This document shows positions 1 to 10,588 of a stretch of 41,318 nucleotides of DNA, one piece after another. This stretch comes from Chaetoceros tenuissimus (lineage: Eukaryota; Bacillariophyta; Thalassiosirophyceae; Chaetocerotales; Chaetocerotaceae), in NCBI GenBank assembly GCA_021927905.1, contig BLLK01000079.1:1-41318 (forward strand). The letters run 5' to 3'. The notes beneath the pieces were generated by a model that was not told where the DNA came from, did not search any database, and saw only the letters and a program-made list of their open reading frames with translations. The first letter of the stretch is position 1, and each line of letters opens with the position of its first letter. The translations under genes and the position numbers were made by a program.

Positions 1-195
1 GGTCAGATCCTCTTTCTTATTTGGCAATTCGACTAGATAATGTTGAAGGGGAGCAATTCATATTCAACTTTGACCCCCCTGAACGTGTCTCCAAACGAGC
101 CTGCACCGCAAAATCTTCCTCTCCTTGGCTGCTGGAACCCAAGCTATCCAAAACACACATAAAGTTAAATCTTTGGAACTCTTAATTTCTGTACA
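1..195 (+). promoter_or_regulatory. 5' flank and leader of the MAT gene
   Basis: This stretch precedes the MAT start codon at 196 and must hold its leader and part of its promoter. I see no clear TATA box and no other gene. The short reading frame on the minus strand here has no coding character. Confidence 0.4.
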
Positions 196-1637
196 ATGAC
201 TGAAACTACTTTCCTTTTCACTTCTGAGTCTGTAAACGAGGGACACCCTGGTACGTTTCTATAAACCTAGAAGGTTCATGTGCGAAGAAGACTGCCCTTG
301 GATGAATGTATGAGAGGAGAATGAGTACTCCAGAAAAATGCTTCTGACCGTTGCACATATGTCAATGATGGCATTTGTATCTATTTGGAAGGAGACTCTA
401 AATCTGCTCTGATCTCAAAAGAGGATATCATTTTGATTCAAGTAAAGTATACGAATACATAACTTTTCTAAAACAATGCACTAACGACATCATTTTCAAC
501 ATTTGAATTCAAAAACTCATCACCAATGCAGATAAGTTCTGTGATCAGGTATCTGATGCAGTTCTTGATGCATGTATCGCTGGAGACGAGATGTCCCGTG
601 TTGCTTGCGAGACATGCTGTAAGACCGGTATGGTAATGATCTTCGGAGAGATCACCACCGCTACTACCGTAAACTACGAGCAGGTAATCCGTGATGCTAT
701 CAAGGACATTGGATATGATGATCCAGCAAAGGGATTTGACTACAAGACCTGTAATGTTATTGTAGCTATTGAGGAGCAGTCCCCAGATATTGCTCAATCT
801 GTTGATGCTGTAAAGGTTGAGGATATCGGAGCTGGAGATCAGGGAATTATGTTTGGATACGCAACCGATGAGACCGAAGTATTCATGCCACTTACCCACA
901 TGCTTGCAACCCAACTTGGATCCAAGCTTACTGAGGTTCGTAAGAACGGAGTATGCGACTGGGTTCGTCCAGATGGAAAGACCCAAGTAACTTGCGAATA
1001 CAAGCTTGTTGATGGAGTTCCAGTTCCACAGCGTGTACACACTGTTGTTATCTCCACCCAGCACTCTGAGGATGTAAACAACGAGAAGATCACTGCTGAC
1101 CTTATGGAGCACGTAATCAAGCCAGTTGTCCCAGCTAAATACCTTGACGATAAGACCATTTACCATCTTAACCCATCTGGTCGTTTCGTTATTGGAGGAC
1201 CACACGGAGATGCTGGACTTACTGGACGTAAGATTATCATTGATACCTACGGAGGATGGGGAGCACACGGAGGAGGAGCATTCTCTGGAAAGGATACCAC
1301 CAAGGTTGATCGTTCCGCTGCATACGCTGCTCGTTGGGTTGCTAAGTCCCTTGTTAAGTCTGGACTTTGCAAGCGTGCACTTGTACAGCTTTCCTATGCT
1401 ATCGGAGTTCCATACCCACTTTCCGTTTTCGTTGATTCCTACGGAACAGTTAAGGATGGAAAGACCGATGCTGACCTTACTGAGGTTGTAAACAAGAACT
1501 TCGACCTTCGTCCTGGATGTATCATCCGTGACCTTAACCTTCGTCGCCCAGTTATGCGTAAGACCGCTGCTTACGGACACTTCGGACGTGAGGACCCAGA
1601 TTTCACTTGGGAGGCTGCTAAGGAGCTCAGTTTCTAA
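196..1637 (+). CDS. MAT: S-adenosylmethionine synthetase (methionine adenosyltransferase), two exons
   Basis: The enzyme makes S-adenosylmethionine from methionine and ATP in the cytosol. Exons are 196-250 and 532-1637, joined across a 281-nt GT-AG intron (251-531) that splits the Asp codon of the conserved GHPDK motif (residues 16-20). The spliced product is 386 aa, the usual family length. Other hallmarks are GAGDQG (118-123), GGPHGD (240-245) and the phosphate loop GGGAFSGKD (265-273). The start at 196 gives the expected [16 protein letters not shown] opening. The intron is the longest I found in the window. Codon use is extreme: Leu is almost all CTT, Arg CGT, Gly GGA and Pro CCA, which suggests very high expression. 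The identification is secure. The exon junction is inferred from reading frame and splice consensus. Confidence 0.97.
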
Positions 1638-1942
1638 ATACTTAGTTCACCTCTTTAGTTAATGTAAAGTACAGAGTTTAGAGATTTTTGCACATTACTA
1701 TTTTTATCTTCTATAATCATTTATGTAAATGTTTCGGCTTAATGGTGGGTAAAAATTTCCTTCTCTTGCATGGATGCTTGTGATGGTTGTGGTACTTTTA
1801 GGTGGAGAGATTTCTTAGTTTATCAAAACATATTTCAATTAATATATATTATAATGTTTTATTGCCAAAAGCAGCAGTTCTAATTATAGCTTCATCACAG
1901 ACTTCATATCCAGCAAAATAAGAGAAACTGTATTGAACCGAT
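1638..1942. other. Convergent intergenic region, 3' ends of MAT and the mS38 gene
   Basis: This is about 300 nt of AT-rich DNA between two stop codons that face each other. It should hold both 3' UTRs and poly(A) sites. I see no gene or repeat in it. Confidence 0.5.
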
Positions 1943-2308
1943 TTACTTTTTGGACTTTAGTCTCAATAGCTTTCTTCTCTTCTTCAGCTTGTGCTTATTC
2001 ATTTTCTTCTTTCTTCTCTTTAATGTCGAAATCAGCCAAGTAGATAAATCAAAGGGAGCATCTGATGAATCCTCATTATTCATAACAAGTGCATCTTGCG
2101 GAATAGAAGTATCCATGTTGTAGATACTGTTACTAATGTTCATGTGTATTGGAGAAAAAGTGTAGACTGGTGCTGTCATTCTATTCTCTTGATTCTGAAT
2201 TCCATAGTTCCAACGTGATGCAAGATTTCCTTGGAAAGATGCGATTGCTTTTGACAACAGTGAAGTCGATTTTAATTGTGTTGATGTGTATCTAAGTGCC
2301 AGTGACAT
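1943..2308 (-). CDS. mitochondrial small ribosomal subunit protein mS38 / COX24-like (AURKAIP1 family)
   Basis: The 121-aa product ends in a strongly basic helix (about residues 93-121, with LKRRKKKMNKHKLKKRRK). This is the signature of the COX24/AURKAIP1 C-terminal domain (formerly DUF1713). In the mitoribosome this protein (mS38) packs against small-subunit rRNA, and in yeast its loss affects COX1 mRNA. I chose the Met at 2308 because it begins MSLALRYTSTQLKSTS, a typical mitochondrial presequence: basic, hydroxylated and lacking acids. The frame stays open upstream to an ATG-type start near 2425, which would add 39 residues, so a longer form is possible. The middle of the protein is poorly conserved, as usual for the family. 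It is divergent from the plastid-protein gene at 2830. Confidence 0.8.
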   Translation of the reverse strand: MSLALRYTSTQLKSTSLLSKAIASFQGNLASRWNYGIQNQENRMTAPVYTFSPIHMNISNSIYNMDTSIPQDALVMNNEDSSDAPFDLSTWLISTLKRRKKKMNKHKLKKRRKLLRLKSKK

Positions 2309-2829
2309 GATGGTCTTCTTTTGATTCAAAAGTTCAATATTTCCGAAATAAATTCCTAGTTCTCTCGACTTATATCTTTGACAGTTTGTATCCTGAATGA
2401 AATACGCAGATAGTAGTGCCTTCAAGTAATAATGATGTCAAAGTTAGTTCCAACTCTGATATGAAATGGAGAGATTGATTTGTACATAGTTGCTTTTTGC
2501 TGTTTCTTCTCAACGAGCGGCAGAGAGCGATTGAGTATAGATAGCTATAGAGATAGCTATATATGACGTCTACAGCTTCGTCATTGTGTCATTGTGGAGA
2601 ATGATGAACTAAACTCAGCTCTCAGCTCACTCATCACTTTCTTTTTTCATGTTTCCTGTACACCATCTACATCATCATTCATCATCTATACTACCACACC
2701 CTCATCGATCTACCCACACTGAATTGTTTTGCACTTCATCCTTTTGCAAAGATTTCTAGCTGCAGCTTTTCACACTTCTTCCATTATAGTCGAGAGCTGA
2801 CTCACTGACTCATCAAACTTATCCGTAAA
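2309..2829. promoter_or_regulatory. Divergent promoter region between the mS38 gene and a plastid-protein gene
   Basis: About 520 nt separate the two start codons. A 10-bp direct repeat (GATAGCTATA at 2540-2549 and 2552-2561) contains two copies of the palindrome ATAGCTAT. It is followed at once by TGACGTC at 2564-2570, a CRE/bZIP-type core. The role of these elements is inferred from position only. Confidence 0.4.
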
Positions 2830-3375
2830 ATGTTTTCTCTTCTACATCTTTTCTGTACTTTTGCGTTCTTGCTCAAGGGGATACCTGCATTCCAGCACTA
2901 TGGTCACCTGCATACGATACGAACAAGCAATCCAATGACGCAATCTCTACGACATGAATATCAACTTCCAATGAGCAATTTAATGGATGTGTCGTCAAAC
3001 CTATGGCTTTCTTTAGAAGGATTAGATGATGTTACTTCATCCTTACAACAAGTACAGGAAACACCACAAATAGAAGGACTGACGCCTACTCAAAACGTGA
3101 TAATATTCATCATTGGAATATTTCCTTTTCTTTGGGCAACATATGAATTTTGGTCCAGAATAGCAGTTGGAGCCAGCTTCGGAACTGGCTCAGATAGCAT
3201 ACAAATTCGACCAAGTACTACTACAATTGGGACAAATGATGATCGAAGAAAGAGTAGAGGTCAGCAGGTTTTAGGTGACGATGCTTTGATTGTTGCATAT
3301 ATTCTTTTTGCAGTAGCGATTGGAAGTGTTGGGATTGCAATTTACAGTGTACTTTCTTCTCCCGTCATGCAATAA
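2830..3375 (+). CDS. plastid-targeted protein with two membrane helices, function unknown
   Basis: The 181-aa single-exon product starts with a hydrophobic signal peptide and a probable cleavage site before Phe (IPA/FQHYG, about residue 20). This is the bipartite plastid signal type of diatoms. A transit-like stretch follows, then two hydrophobic segments: about 90-108 (NVIIFIIGIFPFLWATYEFW) and about 153-175. The loop between them carries the sequence VGASFGTGSDSI and a basic patch. The layout suggests a small thylakoid or plastid-envelope membrane protein. I do not recognise a named family, so no function is assigned. The gene is divergent from the mS38 gene. Confidence 0.75.
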   Translation: MFSLLHLFCTFAFLLKGIPAFQHYGHLHTIRTSNPMTQSLRHEYQLPMSNLMDVSSNLWLSLEGLDDVTSSLQQVQETPQIEGLTPTQNVIIFIIGIFPFLWATYEFWSRIAVGASFGTGSDSIQIRPSTTTIGTNDDRRKSRGQQVLGDDALIVAYILFAVAIGSVGIAIYSVLSSPVMQ

Positions 3376-3925
3376 CAGTAATACGTATGCATAGAGTTGC
3401 TTTCGATGGCTGCTTGATTGAATTTGGAAGTTGGAGGACGAATGTTGCGAAGAAATGGAAAAAAATGAATCCCAAAAACTGAGCACACAATAAGAAAAAT
3501 AAACAAATTTGCGTATTTAAGAAAGACTGGGAAGAATCTAAATAGAATAGAATAATATCACACACAGTCATGTTTACTAAAAGTAGAGTGATTTTCAACT
3601 AAGCAAATGGAGCATGCAGAAACATGAATTTTTGAAATTTTCCATCAGTTGAAAAAGAATCAAACGTGTCAATTCATGTATTTTTAGCTAAATAATGAGG
3701 GTATTGACTTTCGTCCCCTCCCAACCATCACCATCCATTTTTCGCTACGAGAATCCATTCATCAGAGGTGACATCAGTTTAGTTCTGTAGAGATCATTGA
3801 GCTGATGGATGGCATCTCATCATCTCAGTGCTTATATCAACATTCTTCTTGAAGACTATTTGCGTAGATACATAGTAAGCCCCAGCATCTTTCAAAAGCA
3901 AGAACAAGAACTAAACCTACGTAGG
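3376..3925. other. Intergenic region upstream of the DUF501 gene
   Basis: The first part should be the 3' UTR of the plastid-protein gene, the rest the promoter of the DUF501 gene. An in-frame Met at 3809 could extend the downstream protein by 39 residues. Short minus-strand frames here show no coding character. Confidence 0.4.
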
Positions 3926-4729
3926 ATGATTTTGGCTGTGATGTGCATAAAAGTGACACTATTATTATCGTTTTCTATGTTGCATACAGTAACCTCCTTT
4001 TCGACACCCTTTCCATCACCTTTCCCAAATTCTAGACCGGTTACTGAGGATGAGTTGGTAACCATGGAGAAACAAACAGGTCAGAAATCACCTTGTCACG
4101 CAGCTATTGGAGTTCCTGTTTCTTGTAAATGTAGGCATGGTTACCCACAAGCTTTCACTTTGAATCCAATGCCTTCTACGGGAAGAATAAATTCAGGACT
4201 TGTTAAGCTAACTTGTCCAATGCTAGTGAATGCTATAGATGAATTAGAAGATGACGGATATATAAAGGAAATAAGTAAAAAGTTAGAAGCTAACTCAGAA
4301 TGGCAAAAGCAAGTGCAACAAGTTCACGAAAAACATGCGCATACCAGAAAAGAGCTCATTACCGATGATCAATTGAATATTTTACAAGATAAACTTGGCG
4401 AGCGTGCATCATTAGCTTTCATGGAATCGGGTGTTGCTGCTTCAACAATTGATTCCTTAGATGTAAAGTGCCTTCATGCGTGGTACGGCGACTATCTCTT
4501 TGCATCTCCAGACAAAGAATCAAAAACATCACCATTAGGAGAAACGGTCGGCGATCTCTTGAGAACTAGGGGAATAGATTTATCTGGGTCAGAGAGCTGT
4601 AGTTCATTTTGTGATCCTTTGAGTAAAACCATGGTCCAGCCACCTAATCCAAGAAACAAGCAAAGACTTAAAAGTAGGAAAGAGATTGCTAGAAGAAAGA
4701 GGAAGAAAGAAACTGGTGATGAACAGTAG
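3926..4729 (+). CDS. DUF501 family protein with N-terminal targeting signal
   Basis: The product is 267 aa from the Met at 3926. The core has the DUF501 layout: a Cys-bearing basic segment (SCKCRHGYPQAFTLNP), a segment ending in LVKLTCPMLVNAIDELE, a helical middle and the C-terminal signature KCLHAWYGDYLF followed by SPLGETV. The family occurs in bacteria and photosynthetic eukaryotes, and its role is unknown to me. The N terminus from 3926 is a hydrophobic signal peptide that ends VTS/FSTPF, which fits ER or plastid import. The longer start at 3809 would bury that signal, so I preferred the internal Met. The C terminus is a very basic tail (RLKSRKEIARRKRKK). Confidence 0.78.
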   Translation: MILAVMCIKVTLLLSFSMLHTVTSFSTPFPSPFPNSRPVTEDELVTMEKQTGQKSPCHAAIGVPVSCKCRHGYPQAFTLNPMPSTGRINSGLVKLTCPMLVNAIDELEDDGYIKEISKKLEANSEWQKQVQQVHEKHAHTRKELITDDQLNILQDKLGERASLAFMESGVAASTIDSLDVKCLHAWYGDYLFASPDKESKTSPLGETVGDLLRTRGIDLSGSESCSSFCDPLSKTMVQPPNPRNKQRLKSRKEIARRKRKKETGDEQ

Positions 4730-4821
4730 AAAAAGGTTATTTTTATAAGTTATTCAAAAAGTATGTGCAAATGAACAGTTTGTACAATATAAGAGAAAAT
4801 ATTTTGACATGATGATCCTTC

Positions 4822-5841
4822 TTATGCCGTGGAATGGATGTAGTTACACCGCCGTTTCTTACATGGAGAAAGACGATCACGTTCCCCATCACTTCCACAT
4901 TTAGCAGTGAGAGAGTCAAGACCGAGAGCAATCATCAATCTTCGAATGTCTGCATTAAGCTCTGCATTTTCATTCGCAAAAATTTGACAGATTACACCTT
5001 CAATATAAGTAGCTGACTCTAGGGGTAACTTAAGTTTTCTTATCCCAAGTCGAAGAGATGCAATAGCAATGGATGATGCTCTATACAAGGAGCAATCAGG
5101 CTGACTCAGTAAGGATTTCGCAAATAAGTTGGCTATGTTCAATAACGAAGTCCAAGTCTCAGTATACTCTTTCTCAATGACTACTTTCCCAAAACTCTCC
5201 AGGAAATCTTGAGGAGATACTGGATGAACTTTCCAGTCAAGACTAAATAAGATCTCTCCTTCAAGCTTGAAGATGTCTTCTTTTGCGAAAGGAGAATTAT
5301 CAAGTGTAGTCAGCAAATGAAGAAGCTTTGCAGTACCCTTCCTACTTTCATGAACTTTTGTAGCAAGGAAAAGAGTAGCCATTGACAGAAGTTGCAGATT
5401 ACTACGATCTATGTCAATGGATGTGTTACAAGCCTTGGTGTGCTGGTTCCAAACATATCTGTCCAAGTATTGACATGCAAAGTAAACACACTTTCTATCG
5501 AGTTTTAATGCATCAATAACCTAAGTTTGTGATCAAGTCGATGAGAAAGGTGATTCTTGTCAATTCATGTTAGGGTTCACTGTTGAAAAACTCACCTTCA
5601 ATTGCCATTCAAAAATCTTTTCTCGAAGCAATAAATAATCTTGGCTCCAAAGTTCGGAATGAGAGACGTCAGATCTATCATCAAAGCAATAAGGTTCCAT
5701 ATCAAAGGTTGGTGTAACAACATTCCTTGAACGTTTTCTTTCAACTGTTGAAGAAGAGGAAGGACACGAAGGACCCATCGTTTCTACTTCCCCAATAGCA
5801 TAAGATTTCTCGATCTTGATTAAGGTAACAAGTTCTGCCAT
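4822..5841 (-). CDS. cyclin, diatom-type, two exons
   Basis: Cyclins activate cyclin-dependent kinases. Exons are 5841-5596 and 5520-4822 with a 75-nt intron (5595-5521, GTGAG...TTAG, phase 0). The spliced product is 314 aa. The N-terminal cyclin box opens with LLREKIFEWQLKVIDAL and continues with YFACQYLDRYVWNQ, LQLLSMATLFLATKVHE, and LEGEILFSLDWKVHPVSPQDFLE. A C-terminal cyclin fold appears to follow. The MREKI...EW opening and VHP..P motif resemble the expanded diatom-specific cyclins tied to nutrient and light control of the cell cycle. I infer this subclass rather than prove it. I chose the Met at 5841 because it gives a normal N terminus. The frame also contains upstream ATGs. No destruction box is evident. 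Confidence 0.85.
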
Positions 5842-7108
5842 ATCGAGACTGATTTCTAATATATATGTACAAGACTTTGAAGGTGAACAAGTTGTAAATC
5901 TATTCCATTGAATATTATATGTCATATGGATATGTTCCACACCTTTGCATCGCATATCTTCCACACTTCCAAAGCATCCCAAGAAGCGTGTGTTGAAGCA
6001 AGCAAAAGTGCACGAATCTTTCGGAATTTTTGCTAGGGGAAAACGCCCAAACTATCGAAATATACCAATTTTAGCCAAATATCTGTCGCCGATTATCGTC
6101 AAACGGTAACAGCCAAACACGTAGACTTTTTACATATTGGCTATTAATTGAAGCAAGAAATGGAAAAGCAGCTGGTTTTCATTCCACATTCAAATCTTCC
6201 TTACCTTTTTGATTGGGCTTTTATTCGTGCCGTTTCATAGTATTTGTGTTCCACTCAGTGTATGAAAAGATAATAGAGATGCGATTTCCTATTTTTATTA
6301 ATGCCAGGTCATCAGGAAGGGAATCATTTTCTTGAATTCCTTATCATATTTTCTTTCGTCACATTTGAAAGGACTAACTATGAATGAACAATTATAGAAA
6401 AAGAACGCAATTGAGATGACATCATAAGTAATAAGAATGTGTATGGTAGTTGTTGAACGAAAAAGAGAGTCTAAAAAAGTATTTTTGGTGAAAACATCGT
6501 TCTTCACTATTAGGTTTATTCCATCAATCCTCTGTGCCAAATAATAAACAGAACAATCAAATTTATCATCAGAAAACCCAATTGTATTATTTCACTTTAT
6601 CTAACAAGGTTTCCAATTCATGGTTCAAAGAACGCGTGAAGTTAGGGTGCGCAACAAGAACTCAATATTTTTAGTTTTAAAGAAATTGTGTCGCCATAGT
6701 CGATTCCCGCCAAAAGAAGAGCCAATCAAAAGTCAATGCAATCGTAACTCTTTATGAACATGTAAGTATTATAAGAAATGGATTGGAAAATCCAAAACTT
6801 CATTAAACATACATGTTTATGTTTTTATCTAATGCTTATCTTTTCTAATATATATTTTTTCCAATTAGTTGCGTTGCCTTAGGCTTATTTTCTACGAATA
6901 TATCAATTTAGAATTGTGAGCGATTTCATCTCATGTTATGTAGCTAGGTGGTCTATGACTCACTTTCATTCATTCTATGAAGAAGATCAGATGAAGATAA
7001 AGAAGTGGCCAACTTCATCTCTTCTACCACACTGACAGAACTCTTAGTATCAGTTGCAACTAGGCAGTCGTTACACCACATAATACACACTCTCTCTGTT
7101 TACTCAGT
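5842..7108. promoter_or_regulatory. Divergent intergenic region between cyclin and SURF1 genes
   Basis: This is 1.27 kb, AT-rich, with no convincing gene. The only sizeable reading frame (6298-6540, minus) has no recognisable features. The sequence TTCCCGCCAAAA at 6704-6715 matches an E2F-type site. AACGCCCAAA at 6042-6051 also occurs at 35831-35840, near the CDK gene. Confidence 0.4.
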
Positions 7109-7948
7109 ATGGCAGCAACAACAGGGCTTTCAAAGGGAGGAACCTTATTTTTCTCCTCTCTATGTGCATCCACATTTGGACTGGGCTGCTGGCAAGCTAC
7201 ACGTTATTTTGAAAAGATTGAACAAGTAGAGCAAAGAGAAAAAGAACTTGCACAGGAACCAGTTGAACTAGAGGCAGGAGCAACATGCAGCAAAGGAGAA
7301 TATGCATCGGATAAGGACCAAATCCAAAACGACGGAGCTGATGAAGTAGATCGCGGACATAGACCAATATTGGTCAATGGAAAATTCCGACATGAAAATG
7401 AGATTTTGGTCGGGCCAAGGGGTCCTCCATTAGGTGCTTTGAGTAGTGTAGGTCCTAATTCTGGAAGATCTGGAGGGGGGATGGCAAGTAGCCCACAAGG
7501 ATTCTACTGCCTGACACCACTCGAAAGAGACAATGGGAAAGGAACTGTAATTGTGAATAGGGGATGGATCCCAAGATCATATATAAAAGAAAATGTGGCT
7601 TGGAGTAGACCTACTGGCAATGTTTCCATTGTTGGTGTCACATCAAAAACAGAGCAGCCAAGGTTCATGTCACCACCTCATAATGCAAAAGAACCAAGAC
7701 AACTTTTGTGGTTTGATAGAAAGGAAATTGAACACAGAACTAATACAAATGGACAGAAACCATTGTTACTAACTGAGACTATTGGAAAGTCAGAGAATAA
7801 TGAAGGGCCTCCATTCAAGCCAACGAAAGAGTCTGTTGGTGAATTCAAAGTAACACCAACAACTCACGCAGGATATGCAGTCACGTGGTTTGGCTTATCA
7901 ACTGCTGGAATTGTGATGACGAGAAAACTAATCACTAGAGGTAGATAA
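7109..7948 (+). CDS. SURF1: SURF1/Shy1 cytochrome c oxidase assembly factor
   Basis: SURF1 sits in the mitochondrial inner membrane and helps build subunit 1 of cytochrome c oxidase. The 279-aa product has the family order: an N-terminal membrane helix with GLGCWQ (residues 24-29), HRPILVNGKF (84-93), GFYCLTPLER (131-140), VNRGWIP (149-155) and a C-terminal helix with THAGYAVTWFGLS (about 252-264). Insertions rich in Gly, Pro and Ser separate the first blocks. There is no obvious mitochondrial presequence upstream of the first helix, so an upstream exon or an internal import signal is possible. The stop codon lies only 62 nt from the stop of the transporter gene on the other strand. Confidence 0.93.
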   Translation: MAATTGLSKGGTLFFSSLCASTFGLGCWQATRYFEKIEQVEQREKELAQEPVELEAGATCSKGEYASDKDQIQNDGADEVDRGHRPILVNGKFRHENEILVGPRGPPLGALSSVGPNSGRSGGGMASSPQGFYCLTPLERDNGKGTVIVNRGWIPRSYIKENVAWSRPTGNVSIVGVTSKTEQPRFMSPPHNAKEPRQLLWFDRKEIEHRTNTNGQKPLLLTETIGKSENNEGPPFKPTKESVGEFKVTPTTHAGYAVTWFGLSTAGIVMTRKLITRGR

Positions 7949-8010
7949 ATGAATCAATCAAATGAAGCATAGATTAAGATATTGAATTTAATATGTATGA
8001 AGAACTATTA

Positions 8011-10588
8011 TTAAAGTGACGACCAAAGGCCAGCGCAAGCAGCAATGGCACCAAACATAATATAAGTGACTGCGATGAAGAAGTCAAATATAGATGGCAT
8101 GTCATCTTGTGGATCATCTTCTCCTTCGTCAGTGGCATTTTTCTCTGCTTGAATTGATGCAATGAGACCGCTTGTTCTCATCCTCCTTTTAACATCAGGG
8201 TTCACCTTTACTTTGTCCAAATCTGGGATTTTATCAACAAGTTTCACCGATGAAACAATTGGTTTTTGCCTCATGTTTTGAATAGATCGAAGCTCCTCGC
8301 TGTCATCTGAATGACGAGATAGTAGTTCTAGCGTATCATCATTCTCGTCGTCATCACCTATATACACTGAAGACCCTTCCGATGCTTCTTCGCCATCGTC
8401 AAAAGTCAATCCATCGTCGAGAGAGGCTTGGTCATCAATCTCAGATACACCAGATGCACCGCCAGATGATGAATGCCTTTTAATCTCCTTTACTTCTTGA
8501 AGGATCTTGTTTGAAGTTGAACCGTATGATGTTTGGTGACCATCTCTCATAACTTCAAATGAAGCTGACGAAAAGGATGATTGGGAGATAGGATTACTTC
8601 TATCCAATGCAACCTTTTCATTCGCAGCACTATGTTCTGGTCCAAGCGAAAATCCAACCTTGGACTTCTTTGGTGCAGGAACAAGTGGTGGCAGTTTAAT
8701 ACTGGCTGCATTGGGCAAATTTCTAAATGCTTCCCTTGTATTACCACCTTCATACATTGTTGGGTTTGAAAATGTTCTGACCAATTTCCCCCTTCTACCT
8801 GGTGTGCTATCATCATCACTATCATTTGGTCTACCTAGATTTGGTCTCATTAGATGCGATCTAAACATAGGTTTAGATTGATGAACAATTTTTCCAAGTG
8901 CATAAGGCATTGGACTCTTGAGCGCTTCGCTTTCTTTATGTTTCTTTAGATTTTCTTTCCCATACAACGCCACCTTGCACCAAATCGGCATACCTAACAA
9001 GTACCACATAATACAGTCAAAACCTCTACGAAAACAACCTTTTTCAGCAGGTATTGCTTTGCGCCCCAGTAGCCCAGTTTCTTCATCGTTTCTCTTTGGA
9101 CTTTCTGGATGAAGGATTCTCCTTGGAGCCGATACAGTCGAAAGTGTCGTTGGAGTCGAAATCAAACTAGTATCTCCATCCGAATACATTTGCTTCGGAA
9201 CGTAATCCCAATACTGTGATGCAAGTTCAAGTAGATCTTCTCCATGGACTGCAATGTATGTAATTCCTGGTCCAACATAACTCAAAAAAGCACCGCCCAA
9301 AGATCCACTGATGGAAAAAACACTACCCAAGTCGTCACATAAAAGTGCTGGAACAATGGATATGATATAGAGAAAGACTGTAACTGAAACACGACGATCT
9401 TTTCTAGCCAAAACCGAGTGGTCATCTCCTTCATGAGCTCTTCTTCCTTTGAAAAACATTACTACACAGACATGTCTTGCTACGAACAATTCCATAGGAT
9501 ATACAAAAAACATCGTTGTCGAAAGCAAACCTCTCGCAATATTTGAAGCCATTTGAAAAGACCCTCCTCGCGAAAGTGCTGCTTCTCCTAAATTTTCCAA
9601 AATATCTCCATTGGTATCATCCATGAAACCAAGGTATCCACAGATACCCATAACAGTTGCTAGAAAACAACAAGTTCCTAACGCCAATCCTGTCACTTTG
9701 TTCCATCTTTCCCTTGTTGGATTTTCCAAAGAAGCTGCAATAATAAATGCAGAATGTTGACATACAAATGCGAAGCACAACACCCCGATGCCAGTAAAGA
9801 ATGTACTAATATCTGGAGTCGAATCTTCCAACAGCTGTTTGATTCCGCCTGCTTCTGAAACAGATTCTTTGACTGGACTAAAAACTGCAATAATTCCAAC
9901 AAGAATGATATCAAAGGTAACACTGATTGCAGATGTTTTTGATAAGTTTGACATATCTCTCTGTAAACTAAGTGGCATAATCACCAACAAACTCGCAACG
10001 ACGAGCACTGCTCTTCTCAATTCTTTATTTTCCTCATCAACACCGAGCAGATATGACAAATTCGTTTTGATAATCATTAGGTATCCAACCATGGCACCAT
10101 AAGACATGATAAACATTGCAATACTGATTGAATTAAAACCCGCTTTTCCAAAACTTGCTTCTGCAAGACGTTCATACGTTGACACATCCACATGTTTTGC
10201 AGTTTCCACCAACAATCGAAGCGATTTCACTTTGGACATAAAATGTATTAGATGAGTTATGAAGTATATCCTATGAGTAGAATATGGAAAGCGAATATAT
10301 ATATCCGTACTTACCTGTCAGGACTGCAAACAGTATTACAGTAAAGACACCTAAAATGAGACTGCATTGATTGATTGCAAATGGAATTCCAACGATACCA
10401 GCTCCTACAATACCATTAATGAGATTAAAAGAAGCACCCATCACTGAAGACTTTGGCGTTTCATCAACATCTTTGACTCTTGAGATATGACCACCTGGCG
10501 TCGTCAGTAAGTGAGACCGTGGTGGCTGCGGAGCAAAAAAAGGCGATGCTGCCCTTTTCCGATCTGCATTAATGGAACGCATCGACAT
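8011..10588 (-). CDS. amino acid transporter, SLC38/AVT (AAAP) family, two exons, with a long hydrophilic insert
   Basis: This is a proton- or sodium-coupled amino acid transporter. Exons are 10588-10315 and 10229-8011, with an 85-nt intron (10314-10230, GTAAG...AAAG, phase 1). The spliced protein is 830 aa. The first helix carries SFNLINGIVGAGIVGIPFA and the exon junction falls in the usual AVLT.-KSLRLL loop. FAFVCQHSAFI followed by SLENPT is also typical of the family. About ten helices lie before residue 420. Then comes a hydrophilic stretch of some 370 residues, rich in Ser, Asp and Glu, and finally one more helix at about 802-830. Family members are usually 400-500 aa, so the insert before the last helix is unusual. 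It may be a regulatory cytosolic loop. Confidence 0.9.

Noticed and set aside
468-1580. 370-codon minus-strand frame over the MAT gene
   Set aside because: It is a by-product of the strong codon bias of MAT, which removes the sense codons that would give stops on the other strand. It has no family features.
6298-6540. 80-codon minus-strand frame between cyclin and SURF1
   Set aside because: AT-rich, no recognisable features and no start context; probably chance.
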